DNA from: Burkholderia sp. Bp9143
Lineage (GTDB): Bacteria; Pseudomonadota; Gammaproteobacteria; Burkholderiales; Burkholderiaceae
Direction of reading: 5' to 3'
NCBI RefSeq assembly: GCF_003853645.1
Contig: NZ_QTPO01000063.1
Location: 1-43,447, forward strand
DNA: 43,447 bases
How positions within the stretch are numbered: the stretch's first letter is position 1; every line of letters starts with the position of its first letter. Below are positions 34,294 to 43,305 of the stretch, piece after piece. Below the pieces are notes generated by a model. It was given only the letters and a program-made list of their open reading frames with translations, did not search any database and was not told the origin of the DNA. The translations under genes were made by a program, and so were the position numbers.

Positions 34294-35862
34294 TCATGCC
34301 GCCGGTTGTGCGGCGTCGCTCGCTGCCGGGCGCGATCCGGTAGCGAATCCGATCACGCCTTCCTGGGTGATGGCCTTGCCGGTATGTCCACCGAGTTCGC
34401 CGACGAATTCGCCTTCGCGCATGACGAGTACGCGGTCGGCTACCCCGATCACTTCGGGCAATTCGCTCGAAATGACGATCACGCCGACGCCGGAACGCGC
34501 CAGTTCGTTGATGATTCGGTAGATCTCGGATTTCGCGCCGATGTCGACGCCGCGGGTCGGCTCGTCGAGGATCAGCACGCGTGGCTTCGTCTCGAGCAGG
34601 CGCGACAGCAGCACCTTCTGCTGATTGCCGCCCGATAGCGCACCCGCATTGACTTTTGCGTGCGGCACGCGGATCGACAGCGACGCGATGGCGTCACGCG
34701 CACGTCGGGCACCTTCGGCGAGATCGAGCACGCCGCCGCGGCGCGCATCGCGATTGCAGACCGACACGTTGATATTGTTGTGGACGCTCATGTCGAGAAA
34801 CAGGCCGAGACGCTTGCGGTCCTCGGTCAGGTAGACGAGGCCCGCATCGATGGCTTCCCGCGGCGAACGCATCGCCAGCGGCGTCCCTGCAATCGCAATC
34901 TCGCCGCGCGTGCGCGGCTCGGCGCCAAAAATCAGGCGGGCGAGCTCGGTGCGTCCGGCCCCGACCAGCCCGGCGATGCCCAGGACTTCGCCGGCGTGCA
35001 GGTCGAAGCTGCAGCCGCGCACGCGCTTCTCGTCGGCGATGTCGCGCACGGACAGCACGACGTTGCCCGGGTCGTATGCGATGTGTTCTTTCTTGTAGAA
35101 GCCAGACAGGTCGCGTCCGACCATCATCTGGACGAGACTGTCGGCGGAGAGCGCATCGCGCTCCAGCGTGCCGACGTAGGTGCCGTCACGCAGCACCGAC
35201 ACACGATCGGACAGTTCATATATCTCGGCCATCCGGTGGCTGATGTAGATGATCGCGAGACCTTCCGCGCGCAGTTGCCGGATCAGTTCGAACAGCCGGT
35301 CGGTTTCGCGCGACGACAAGGGCGTCGTTGGCTCGTCCATCACGAGGATGCGGGCACGCGCATGAATGGCGCGTGCAATCTCGACGAGCTGCTGTTCGGC
35401 GATCGACAGCGTGTCCACCACCGCGCGCGGGCCAAACGAGGCGCCCAGGCGTGTCAGCACGGCTTCGCAGCCCTGTTCCATCGCGGCGCGGTCGATGGTC
35501 CGGAAGCCGCGGCCGGGTTGCCGCAACTCGCGGCCGACGAAGATGTTTTCCGCAACCGTCAGGTTCGGCGCAAGGCTGAGTTCCTGATAGATCACCGCGA
35601 TTCCGAGCGCGCGCGCGGCGAGCGGGCCGTCGACGACCGACGGGATGCCATCGACGAGAATTTCGCCGCCCGGATCGGCCTGGTACGCGCCGGAAAGAAT
35701 CTTCATCAACGTCGACTTGCCGGCGCCGTTTTCCCCCATCAGCGAGTGGATCTCGCCGGCCCTGACTGACAGGGACACGTTGTCGAGGGCGCGGACCCCC
35801 GGAAAGGTCTTGCTGATGCCGCGCATTTCCAGCAATGCGGGCCTGGATACCGATTGGGACAT
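34294..35862 (-). CDS. Sugar ABC transporter ATP-binding protein (two-domain), copy 2
   Basis: A 522-residue duplicated RbsA-type ATPase, paralogous to 8681-10234. Domain 1: GENGAGKST (Walker A), LSIAEQQLVEIA, ILVMDEPTTPLSS. Domain 2: GLVGAGRTEL (degenerate), LSGGNQQKV, LILDEPTRGVD. A GGAG motif precedes the ATG at 35862. It is the first gene of the second sugar locus and, unlike locus 1, is not preceded by a regulator gene; the promoter-operator at 36170-36219 lies about 310 bp upstream, leaving a long untranslated leader. Control by the ROK protein of locus 1 is inferred from the shared palindrome. Confidence 0.94.
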   Translation of the reverse strand: MSQSVSRPALLEMRGISKTFPGVRALDNVSLSVRAGEIHSLMGENGAGKSTLMKILSGAYQADPGGEILVDGIPSVVDGPLAARALGIAVIYQELSLAPNLTVAENIFVGRELRQPGRGFRTIDRAAMEQGCEAVLTRLGASFGPRAVVDTLSIAEQQLVEIARAIHARARILVMDEPTTPLSSRETDRLFELIRQLRAEGLAIIYISHRMAEIYELSDRVSVLRDGTYVGTLERDALSADSLVQMMVGRDLSGFYKKEHIAYDPGNVVLSVRDIADEKRVRGCSFDLHAGEVLGIAGLVGAGRTELARLIFGAEPRTRGEIAIAGTPLAMRSPREAIDAGLVYLTEDRKRLGLFLDMSVHNNINVSVCNRDARRGGVLDLAEGARRARDAIASLSIRVPHAKVNAGALSGGNQQKVLLSRLLETKPRVLILDEPTRGVDIGAKSEIYRIINELARSGVGVIVISSELPEVIGVADRVLVMREGEFVGELGGHTGKAITQEGVIGFATGSRPAASDAAQPAA

Positions 35863-36169
35863 GACTTGTCTCGCTCCGTTTTTCTGATGTTTCCGTGATC
35901 GTCAGCGTCCGGCGCGAAGGCCGTCAGCGCAGCGGGTGGGGATGCGCGGATGCGGGGGGACGTATCGGACGTGTGCGGGCCGCGCATATGCGCCAGCGCG
36001 GCCGGACGTGCGCGGGTTGTCGCCGCGCGCGCCGATCGAAGCGAACATGTGTGGCCGTCGATCGCACGGGCGTTGCATCACGCGCGTGTCGATATGGCCG
36101 ATGGGCGTCGTACGACGGCCCCGAGCCTGATGGTGCGTCACTCGTCTCCTCCGGTTGGAGTTCTTTCGA

Positions 36170-36196
36170 TTAATTAAATCACGGTGATTTATTTAA
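36170..36196. promoter_or_regulatory. Palindromic operator, copy 3
   Basis: TTAATTAAATCA (36170-36181), centre CGG, TGATTTATTTAA (36185-36196): 12-bp inverted arms with one mismatch, differing from copy 2 only in the 3-bp centre. It overlaps the -10 of the promoter for the second sugar locus. Confidence 0.7.
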
Positions 36197-36219
36197 TCGC
36201 GAATGGAATGAGACTTCAA
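36191..36219 (-). promoter_or_regulatory. Promoter of the second sugar locus
   Basis: On the minus strand: -35 TTGAAG (36219-36214), a 17-bp spacer and -10 TTAAAT (36196-36191). The TTTCCCTAGA block lies at 36230-36221, directly before the -35 as in the other two promoters. Its start site would be about 320 bp upstream of the ATPase gene, so the transcript has a long leader (about 35863-36185) with no convincing gene in it. Confidence 0.6.
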
Positions 36220-36230
36220 GTCTAGGGAAA

Positions 36231-36908
36231 GCTCTAGTCGTGAATGCGCATCCTTAGGAAGACGATGGAAGGTTTTGCATTTGACAGCGCACCGTGGACA
36301 TCGAGGTGATGACTTTTTGGCGGCTACTCATGGGAGTCGGGAACGCGTGCGCGGCGACGGAAATCACTCAGGGGCTTGTGGCGTGGACGTTTGCGGCGGG
36401 TGCCCGTGTCGCCCGGGCGATCGGATGCCGATGGCGAGGGCGGTGCGCAGCCCGCCCCGGAGCCGATGACGTGCCGCTGTATGGTTGCAATCTGCGCGGG
36501 TTCACCGACGGTCTTATGCAAGGATCGGTTATAGGTCAGTCGAAAATAGCATGGACGTTGTCACCTGAACGCAGTGCCATGCGTTGGATTGACGACAAGG
36601 CGATCGACGGGTTTGCGGTTCCTCGTTGACTTTCGATGAGGATGGGTGTCGGCGTGGCCGGTGAGTCATGCCGACGGGTTTGCATACCGATGCGGGCGCC
36701 GCTTCACGTCGGCGCATTCGACTGGCACCGGATTGCCGGATCTGCGTCGACGCGGAATGCTCCCGCGGTCAGATCACGCTGTCGAAGGAATCGACTGCCC
36801 TTGCACGATTTGCTGTGTCCATATTCCGATTGCGCATAGTTCTCGCTCGATCGAAATTCGGCTGGTTAGTCTCCGGAAACCAGTGATCGTCAAAAGCGGA
36901 GGGGAACA
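36231..36908. other. Intergenic region upstream of aspA
   Basis: About 680 bp between the divergent second sugar promoter and aspA. Several short open frames occur (for example 36294-36629 plus), but none has a recognisable motif or a convincing ribosome-binding site, and the frames show no consistent codon bias. A TTGACA at about 36279 lacks a matching -10. The aspA promoter should lie near the right end, but I cannot place it with confidence. Confidence 0.4.
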
Positions 36909-38330
36909 ATGTCGGACTTACCAACGAGAATGGAGCATGATCTGCTGGGCGACTGCGAAGTTCCGTCCGGTGCTTATTACGGTGTCCATACTTTTAGAGC
37001 GGTCAGGAATTTCCCGATTACATCCACGCCGATTTCGATCTATCCCGACCTGATCAACGCGCTCGCCTTCATCAAGGAAGCGGCAGCGCTGGCGAATCAT
37101 CAACTGGAACTCCTTGATGATGCACGCTGCGATGCAATCGTCGATGCGTGTCGGGACGTGCGAACCGGCGCGCTGCACGACCAGTTCGTGGTCGATGTGA
37201 TCCAGGGCGGCGCCGGCACGTCGACGAACATGAACGCGAACGAGGTCATCGCGAACCGGGCGCTCGAGCGGCTCGGATACGCGCGTGGCGAATACCAGCA
37301 CCTGCATCCGAACGATCATGTGAATATCGGGCAGAGCACGAACGACGTCTACCCTTCGGCCTTGCGAATCGCTGCCTATCTCGGCATCCAGGGGCTGATC
37401 GACGCGATGCGTGTGCTGCGCGAAGCGTTCGAGGAAAAGGCGGAAGAGTTTGCCGATGTGCTCAAGATGGGGCGCACGCAATTGCAGGACGCGGTACCGA
37501 TGACGCTCGGCCAGGAGTTCGGCACCTATGCCGTGATGCTTGGTGAGGATCAGGAGCGGCTCGCCGAGGCAGTCATGCTGATCTGCGAGATCAACATGGG
37601 GGCGACGGCAATCGGCACCGGCATCACCGCACATCCCGACTATGCGCCGCTCGTGCTCGCCCGGCTCGTCGAGCTGACCGGCATTCCGCTCGCCACTGCG
37701 CCGAATCTGATCGAGGCGACACAAGACTGTGGTGCATTCGTTCAACTCTCGGGGGTGCTGAAACGCGTGGCGGTCAAGCTCTCGAAGATCTGCAACGACC
37801 TCCGGCTCCTGTCGAGCGGCCCGCGAGCGGGCCTTGGCGAGATCAACCTGCCGCCGGTCCAGGCCGGATCGAGCATCATGCCTGGCAAGGTCAATCCGGT
37901 CATCCCGGAGGTCGTGAACCAGGTGGCATTCGAAGTCATTGGCAATGATCTGACTGTCAGCTTTGCGGCGGAGGCCGGGCAGCTTCAACTGAACGCTTTC
38001 GAACCGATCATCGCGCACAGTCTGTTCAAGAGCGTCACGCACCTGAAGAATGCATGCCTGACGCTGGCGAACCGCTGCGTGACGGGGATTACCGCAAATC
38101 GTGAGCATTTGCGCGCCACGGTCGAGAATTCGATCGGGATCGTCACCGCGCTCAATCCTTATATCGGCTACGCCAATGCGACATCGGTCGCCCAGGAGGC
38201 ACACGCAACGGGCGGCAGCGTCGCGACGATCGTGCTGGCGCGCGGGCTGTTGTCGAAGGAGCAGCTCGATGAGGTTTTGCGCCCCGAGCGGTTGACCAGA
38301 CCGACCAAGGTGCCTGCTGGGCAGCCTTGA
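36909..38330 (+). CDS. aspA: Aspartate ammonia-lyase (aspartase)
   Basis: A 473-residue fumarase/aspartase-superfamily enzyme converting L-aspartate to fumarate and ammonia in the cytoplasm. Seen: MEHDLLGDCEVPSGAYYGVHT at the N-terminus, QGGAGTSTNMNANEVIANRA (aspartase-type, unlike the QTGSGTQSNMN of fumarase C), HPNDHVNIGQSTND, and the mobile SS-loop signature GSSIMPGKVNP with the catalytic serine. Length matches AspA. GGAGG lies 7-8 bp upstream of the ATG. It heads a plus-strand set with the malic enzyme/PTA-like gene, and with ansP further on, which fits use of aspartate or asparagine as carbon and nitrogen source. Confidence 0.96.
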   Translation: MSDLPTRMEHDLLGDCEVPSGAYYGVHTFRAVRNFPITSTPISIYPDLINALAFIKEAAALANHQLELLDDARCDAIVDACRDVRTGALHDQFVVDVIQGGAGTSTNMNANEVIANRALERLGYARGEYQHLHPNDHVNIGQSTNDVYPSALRIAAYLGIQGLIDAMRVLREAFEEKAEEFADVLKMGRTQLQDAVPMTLGQEFGTYAVMLGEDQERLAEAVMLICEINMGATAIGTGITAHPDYAPLVLARLVELTGIPLATAPNLIEATQDCGAFVQLSGVLKRVAVKLSKICNDLRLLSSGPRAGLGEINLPPVQAGSSIMPGKVNPVIPEVVNQVAFEVIGNDLTVSFAAEAGQLQLNAFEPIIAHSLFKSVTHLKNACLTLANRCVTGITANREHLRATVENSIGIVTALNPYIGYANATSVAQEAHATGGSVATIVLARGLLSKEQLDEVLRPERLTRPTKVPAGQP

Positions 38331-38484
38331 CCGGAAAAGGGCAGGCCGACGGCCCTCGCCATCGCCGAAGTTCGATGATCGATTATCCGTAACGGGCATC
38401 GCGCGTATCGGTTGGGACAAGGTCCCAATCGGTCGAGCACGTCTCAACTGGCATGGACGATGCCTGATAGGGGAAGAGGTGGCA

Positions 38485-40383
38485 ATGCTGGAAGGCAGCA
38501 ACGTGGCGCGCACCCATGCGCCAGATGGCGTCTACATCGGTCAGGCGCGTCGAGACCCGGTCAGGATGGCTGCTTTTGACGACGAGCAACAGGGTGTCGC
38601 GATCGTTGCCGCGGCGGCGACGCTGAACGCGCTTGAATACATCGGCAAGCGCGTGAGTGAAGCGAGGCTCGTCTGCTCGGGTACGGGGCCAGGTGCACTC
38701 GCCTATCTCGATCTGGTGGTGAGCCTCGGGCTGCGGCGGGAAAACATCTTTGTCGGCGATCCGACCGGTGTCGTGTACATCGGCCAGGTGGCGGGAATGG
38801 ATCCGGGACTGGCGAGATTTGCACGGGGTACCGGGGCGCGCGCGATAGCCGACGTGATGCCGGGCGCCGACATCCTCGTCGGGGTGTCGGCGGCGAACGT
38901 GGCGATGGCCGATCTGGTCAAGGTCATGGCAGTCAACCCGATCATCATCGCGATATCGGATGCGATGCCCGAGGTCGCGCCTGAGGCCGTGCTCGCGGTA
39001 CGGACGGACGCAATCATCGCGACCCGTCACGCGCGCCACCCGAACCACATCAGCGGCGCGATGTGCGTGCCGTTCATTGTCCGGGGCGCGCTCGATACCG
39101 GCGCCATGACGGTGAACGAGGAGATGAAGCTGGCCGCGGTCCACGCGATCGCGTCGCTCGCGCAAGCGGAGATACCGAAGGAGGTTGCCGCAATAGAGGA
39201 TGCGCATGACTTGCGCTTTGGGCCCCGCTACCTGATTCCGAAAGCCTTCGACCGAAGGTTGATCGAGGTGGTCGCGCCTGCCGTTGCGAAGGCGGCTGCC
39301 GAAAGCGGTGTCGCACGGCGACGGATAGCGGATATGGAAGCCTATCGGCGAAGTCTCTCGCAGGTCGTGGGCAGTTCGAGTCCAACGGCGCCGACGGCGA
39401 TTGCCGGTCGGCACGCCAACGTGAAGTCAGTGATATTCGCGGAGGGCGAGGACGAGCGCGTGTTGCGTGCTGCCCAGTGCGCGATCGACGAGTCCGTCGC
39501 CAGGCCGGTGTTGCTTGGCAGGCCGGATGTGATCGCGCACGTGATCGATCGTTGCCGGCTCGGTCTCGATCCGGGGGTGAACTGCGAGATCGTCGACCCG
39601 CTTGATCCCGATATCCACGACGATGCCGTGACACGCTACTGCATGCTGCGTCGGCGCGACGGCATCTCGCCCGTCCTTGCAGCAGTCGAGCTGCGCAGCT
39701 GCCGCACGCTGCTTGCCGCGATGCTGCTCAGGAGCGGGCGCGCAGACGCGATGCTGTGCGGGACGACCGGACGCCGAGCGGGTCATCTGATTGCCGTGCG
39801 AGACGTGATCGGACGTCGCAAAGGCGTCGACACGCTCGCGGTAATGGAGACCCTCATGTTACCGGAGCGCCCCTTGTTCATCTGCGATGCACTTTTGAAC
39901 AGCAATCCAGGTGCCGGGCAAATCGCCGACATCGCGTGGCTCGGGGTCGATGAAGTGCGCCGCTTGGGAATCTCGCCGCAGGTCATGCTGGTGCCGAGAC
40001 TGGGTTCGAGCGCGGGGGAGGCGACGTGCGAAAAGAAGATGCGCGAAGCGCTGACCCTGATCCATGAGCGCGTTTCAGGAATGGCGAGCGGCGGAGGGGA
40101 GCCGAGCGGCTCGGCGTTCCCATGCGCAACCTTCGATCAGACTCTCTCCGAGTTGAATGTCGACGCAAGTGCCAACATGCTCGTGATGCATGATGGTGAA
40201 ATGGCCGACGTCATTCGCAATGTGATGCGCATTTCAACGGGTCAGGGAATCTCGGCCGGCCAGGCTGTCCTCGGCGCGCGGTGGCGTGTTCACATCCTGA
40301 CACCGGCGGCGACGATCCGGCAAATCGTCAACGCGACTGCACTTGCCGTGGGTGACGATGTGTCCAATTGGACACGTTCATAA
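38485..40383 (+). CDS. Malic enzyme-like NAD-binding / phosphotransacetylase protein lacking the malic domain
   Basis: A 632-residue protein matching the C-terminal two-thirds of MaeB-type NADP-malic enzymes. Residues about 30-300 correspond to the malic enzyme NAD-binding domain (FDDEQQG at 31-37 for the usual FHDDQHG; GTGPGA at 66-71; FIVRGALDTGAMTVNEEMKLA). Residues about 315-625 correspond to the phosphate acetyl/butyryltransferase domain (VKSVIFAEGEDERVLRAAQ to the end). The N-terminal malic domain of roughly 160 residues, with the catalytic Tyr and Lys and part of the metal site, is absent, and the 154 bp before the gene hold no remnant of it. The ATG at 38485 has AGAGG upstream, so translation looks real. 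Malic enzyme activity is unlikely; a phosphotransacylase or regulatory role is possible. Confidence 0.8.
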   Translation: MLEGSNVARTHAPDGVYIGQARRDPVRMAAFDDEQQGVAIVAAAATLNALEYIGKRVSEARLVCSGTGPGALAYLDLVVSLGLRRENIFVGDPTGVVYIGQVAGMDPGLARFARGTGARAIADVMPGADILVGVSAANVAMADLVKVMAVNPIIIAISDAMPEVAPEAVLAVRTDAIIATRHARHPNHISGAMCVPFIVRGALDTGAMTVNEEMKLAAVHAIASLAQAEIPKEVAAIEDAHDLRFGPRYLIPKAFDRRLIEVVAPAVAKAAAESGVARRRIADMEAYRRSLSQVVGSSSPTAPTAIAGRHANVKSVIFAEGEDERVLRAAQCAIDESVARPVLLGRPDVIAHVIDRCRLGLDPGVNCEIVDPLDPDIHDDAVTRYCMLRRRDGISPVLAAVELRSCRTLLAAMLLRSGRADAMLCGTTGRRAGHLIAVRDVIGRRKGVDTLAVMETLMLPERPLFICDALLNSNPGAGQIADIAWLGVDEVRRLGISPQVMLVPRLGSSAGEATCEKKMREALTLIHERVSGMASGGGEPSGSAFPCATFDQTLSELNVDASANMLVMHDGEMADVIRNVMRISTGQGISAGQAVLGARWRVHILTPAATIRQIVNATALAVGDDVSNWTRS

Positions 40384-40397
40384 AAGGCGAATTTCCG

Positions 40398-41069
40398 ATG
40401 GGACGAGCGGCGGGGCCTGGCGGGGATGAACATCGGGAATTGATTTGCCAGTTCTCCGTGGCCGGCACGAACCAAGGCGATGCATTGAGTCGAGCAGTCC
40501 GGGTGGCGATTCTCGGAAGGGTGCTTGGGCTCGAATTTTCGGTCAAGCGTGTCGGTACAGCGCTGGACGCGGTCGCACAAGCCGCGTTGGTTGGCGCGTC
40601 GCGGAATTGCCACGGCGTGGTCACGATTGGGACATTGCTGCAAAAGGCGATCGAAGGAATGGATGCTGCAGTCGCGCAGATCGTCGAGGCGAACTGTCGC
40701 GCACTGCGGCAGCTCATTGCGCATGGCGTCGATTTGCATGCGTCTCAGTTCAGGCATGCCGTGGAAGTCGTCGAAAAACTTGACGCCGTGCTGATCGATG
40801 CGATCGATCGGGCCGTCGATGCCGCAGAGGAATCGATCAAGGCGCCGTGGAGCCAGGCGTTTCACGCATGGATGCTCAATGGATCCGCGTCCGGAGCGAC
40901 GGCGGCTGCGGGGTTGTATCAACTGGCCGAACAGGCACGAAGCAGACCGGAAAGGTTCCATGCGACCAATCGCGCCGGACAGACCATGCTCGACTACTAC
41001 ACGCACCTGGTGAGCGGTGTGCTGATCGGGTTGAGCGATCCGCCGTTGCCCAGGTCGAGTGCGGCGTGA
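40398..41069 (+). CDS. Unknown mostly helical protein
   Basis: A 223-residue protein I do not recognise. It begins 14 bp after the previous gene and probably shares its transcript; AAAGG lies upstream of the ATG at 40398, and a TTG at 40368 inside the previous gene is an alternative start. It has no signal peptide and no clear membrane segment. The middle (about residues 75-150) is rich in Ala, Val, Glu and Asp with heptad-like spacing (AIEGMDAAVAQIVEANCRAL, HAVEVVEKLDAVLIDAIDRAV), suggesting amphipathic helices or a coiled coil of the kind seen in phasins and similar surface proteins, but no specific family match can be claimed. Codon use and third-position GC are coding-like. Confidence 0.6.
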   Translation: MGRAAGPGGDEHRELICQFSVAGTNQGDALSRAVRVAILGRVLGLEFSVKRVGTALDAVAQAALVGASRNCHGVVTIGTLLQKAIEGMDAAVAQIVEANCRALRQLIAHGVDLHASQFRHAVEVVEKLDAVLIDAIDRAVDAAEESIKAPWSQAFHAWMLNGSASGATAAAGLYQLAEQARSRPERFHATNRAGQTMLDYYTHLVSGVLIGLSDPPLPRSSAA

Positions 41070-41748
41070 GTGGTCACGAGCGAATCCCTGGGTGAATGCA
41101 CGCCAGTGCAGGCGTGCTTCTTTTCCTGATATCACTGACCGCCGATTCGCTGCGCATCGGGACGCGTGTTGCCGATACCGTCACGTCGCTCAGGCACGGC
41201 GATCGATCGAAGCATCGTCACTTTCGCCTCGTCGTGCTCCCCGGGAGGGGTAAAGCTCGATGGCCTCTCGATCAGGTTCGAGGCGCTCCTTTCTTTCAAT
41301 GTGATCAAGGCTCGACGAGATCTTGTCGTCCGATTGATTCCATATTGATCGGTATAACGCCATATGCAAATTTCGCGTTGCCGGGAAGGGCGCGAAGTTC
41401 GCTCTTTACATTGCCGGATCGAATGCGGCGGCGGACATTTCGTTCGATCGGATGCTCCGTGTTGCGGCCAACAGGCCGCCAGACCGCTGTTGATCGCGTG
41501 CCTTCGGGTCGCCTTCCGGATATTCGCTATGCCGGATTTCAAAGCAGTTCAGTCATTTTTTGCATAGGAATTGTGGGGCGAATTTCGACTGAATAGGCTT
41601 CAATAAGATGTTCCTGCTCGCGACTGTCCACGTGCCTCAATCACGATATGACGGTGCAAATCCGGCTGTATGCGTCTACCTATGATGATAGGAAAAATGG
41701 CCGGCACCTTTAAGAATTGAATTTCCTGGATTACTGGAGGATACAGTC
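41070..41748. other. Intergenic region upstream of ansP
   Basis: About 680 bp without a convincing gene. Open frames on both strands (for example 41096-41596 plus) lack recognisable motifs. The right end, roughly 41590-41748, is visibly more AT-rich and should hold the ansP promoter, but no clear -35/-10 pair stands out. Confidence 0.4.
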
Positions 41749-43239
41749 ATGGCATCGATTCCCGAACCGTCGACAACGGGTGAAACCGACAAACGCAGCT
41801 GGCTCGAATCACACGAAGCCGGCTATCACAAGACCCTCGGCAATCGACAGGTGCAGATGATCGCGATCGGCGGGGCCATCGGCACCGGGCTGTTTCTCGG
41901 GGCCGGCGCCCGGCTGCAGGCCGCCGGACCGTCGCTCGCGATCGTCTATCTGGTGTGCGGCGCATTTTCGTTTCTGATCCTGCGCGCACTCGGCGAACTC
42001 GTGATGCATCGCCCCAGCAGCGGCAGCTTCGTGTCGTACGCCCGCGAATTCCTCGGCGAGAAGGCATCGTTCGTAGCAGGCTGGATGTACTTCCTGAACT
42101 GGGCGATGACCGGCATCGTCGACATCACCGCGGTCGCGCTCTACATGCATTACTGGGCGCCGTTCGCGGGCGTGCCGCAATGGATCTTCGCGCTCGTCGC
42201 GCTCTGCATCGTCGCGACGATGAATCTGATCGGCGTGAAGTGGTTCGCGGAGATGGAGTTCTGGTTCGCGCTGATCAAGGTCGCCGCGATCGTGCTGTTT
42301 CTCGCGATCGGTTCGGTGATCCTCGGCACCGGCATGCCGGTCGCCGGCCACGACACCGGCATGCATCTGATCACCGACAACGGCGGGTTCTTTCCGCACG
42401 GACTGATGCCGGCGCTGGTGCTGGTGCAGGGCGTGGTGTTCGCGTTCGCGGGCGTCGAACTGGTCGGCACGGCCGCCGGCGAATGCAAGGACGCGCGCAA
42501 GGTGCTGCCGCGCGCGATCAACAACGTGATCTGGCGCATCGCGATCTTCTACGTCGCGTCGGTCGTCCTGCTGGTCTGCCTGTTGCCGTGGAGTGCCTAC
42601 AAGGCGGGCCAGAGCCCGTTCGTCACGTTCTTCGGCGCGCTCGGCGTGCCGGGCGTCGGTTCGGTGATGAACCTGGTGGTGTTGACGGCAGCGCTGTCGA
42701 GTCTCAACTCCGGGCTGTATTCGACCGGGCGCGTGCTGCGCTCGCTCGCGATGGGCGGCTCCGCGCCCGCGGCGCTGTCGCGGATGAGCGCGCAGTCGGT
42801 GCCCTATGTCGGCATTCTCGTGACGGTCGCGATCTACGTGGTTGGCGTGCTGCTCAATTATCTCGTGCCGTCGAGCGTGTTCGAGATCGTGCTCAACGTT
42901 GCGTCGCTCGGCATCATCAGCACGTGGGGTTTCATCATCGTCTGCCAGATGAAGTTCCGCGCGGCCGTCAAACGCGGTGACGTGGACGACGTGCCATTCA
43001 AGATGCCCGGCGCACCGGTCACGTCGTGGCTCACGCTGCTGTTCCTGCTCGGCGTGCTGGTGCTGATGGCGTTCGACTATCCGAATGGAACCTGCACCGT
43101 GGCGTCGATCCCGGTAGTCGCACTGCTGCTTGTCATCGGCTGGCGCTGGGTGAGCGGCCGTGCACGTCGTGTGCTGCTCAAGCCGACGATTCCGTCGGTC
43201 ACGCTCACGCAGAACGTGCTCGAAAAGGGCGACAACTAA
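41749..43239 (+). CDS. ansP: L-asparagine permease
   Basis: A 496-residue amino acid transporter of the APC superfamily (AAT family) with about 12 membrane helices. It closely resembles E. coli AnsP: WLESHEAGYHKTLGNRQVQ, GGAIGTGLFLGAGARLQ, LHRPSSGSFVSYAREFLGE-type segment, MTGIVDITAVALYMHYW, HLITDNGGFFPHGL, GTAAGECKD, LPWSAYKAGQSPFVTFF and GAPVTSWLTLLFLL. It imports L-asparagine with protons across the inner membrane. The start is supported by GGAGG 8 bp upstream. With aspA nearby, imported asparagine could be deamidated (asparaginase not in the window) and then split to fumarate. Confidence 0.92.
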   Translation: MASIPEPSTTGETDKRSWLESHEAGYHKTLGNRQVQMIAIGGAIGTGLFLGAGARLQAAGPSLAIVYLVCGAFSFLILRALGELVMHRPSSGSFVSYAREFLGEKASFVAGWMYFLNWAMTGIVDITAVALYMHYWAPFAGVPQWIFALVALCIVATMNLIGVKWFAEMEFWFALIKVAAIVLFLAIGSVILGTGMPVAGHDTGMHLITDNGGFFPHGLMPALVLVQGVVFAFAGVELVGTAAGECKDARKVLPRAINNVIWRIAIFYVASVVLLVCLLPWSAYKAGQSPFVTFFGALGVPGVGSVMNLVVLTAALSSLNSGLYSTGRVLRSLAMGGSAPAALSRMSAQSVPYVGILVTVAIYVVGVLLNYLVPSSVFEIVLNVASLGIISTWGFIIVCQMKFRAAVKRGDVDDVPFKMPGAPVTSWLTLLFLLGVLVLMAFDYPNGTCTVASIPVVALLLVIGWRWVSGRARRVLLKPTIPSVTLTQNVLEKGDN

Positions 43240-43305
43240 TACGACACGCAACGGTATCCGGACCAATGAAGGTTACAGCCGAACGCGATAAAAGAGAAAA
43301 ATTCC

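Noticed and set aside
36294..36629. A 111-codon frame upstream of aspA
   Set aside because: No recognisable motif, no ribosome-binding site and mixed codon use; treated as intergenic.
41096..41596. A 166-codon frame upstream of ansP
   Set aside because: No domain, no ribosome-binding site, and competing frames on both strands; treated as intergenic.
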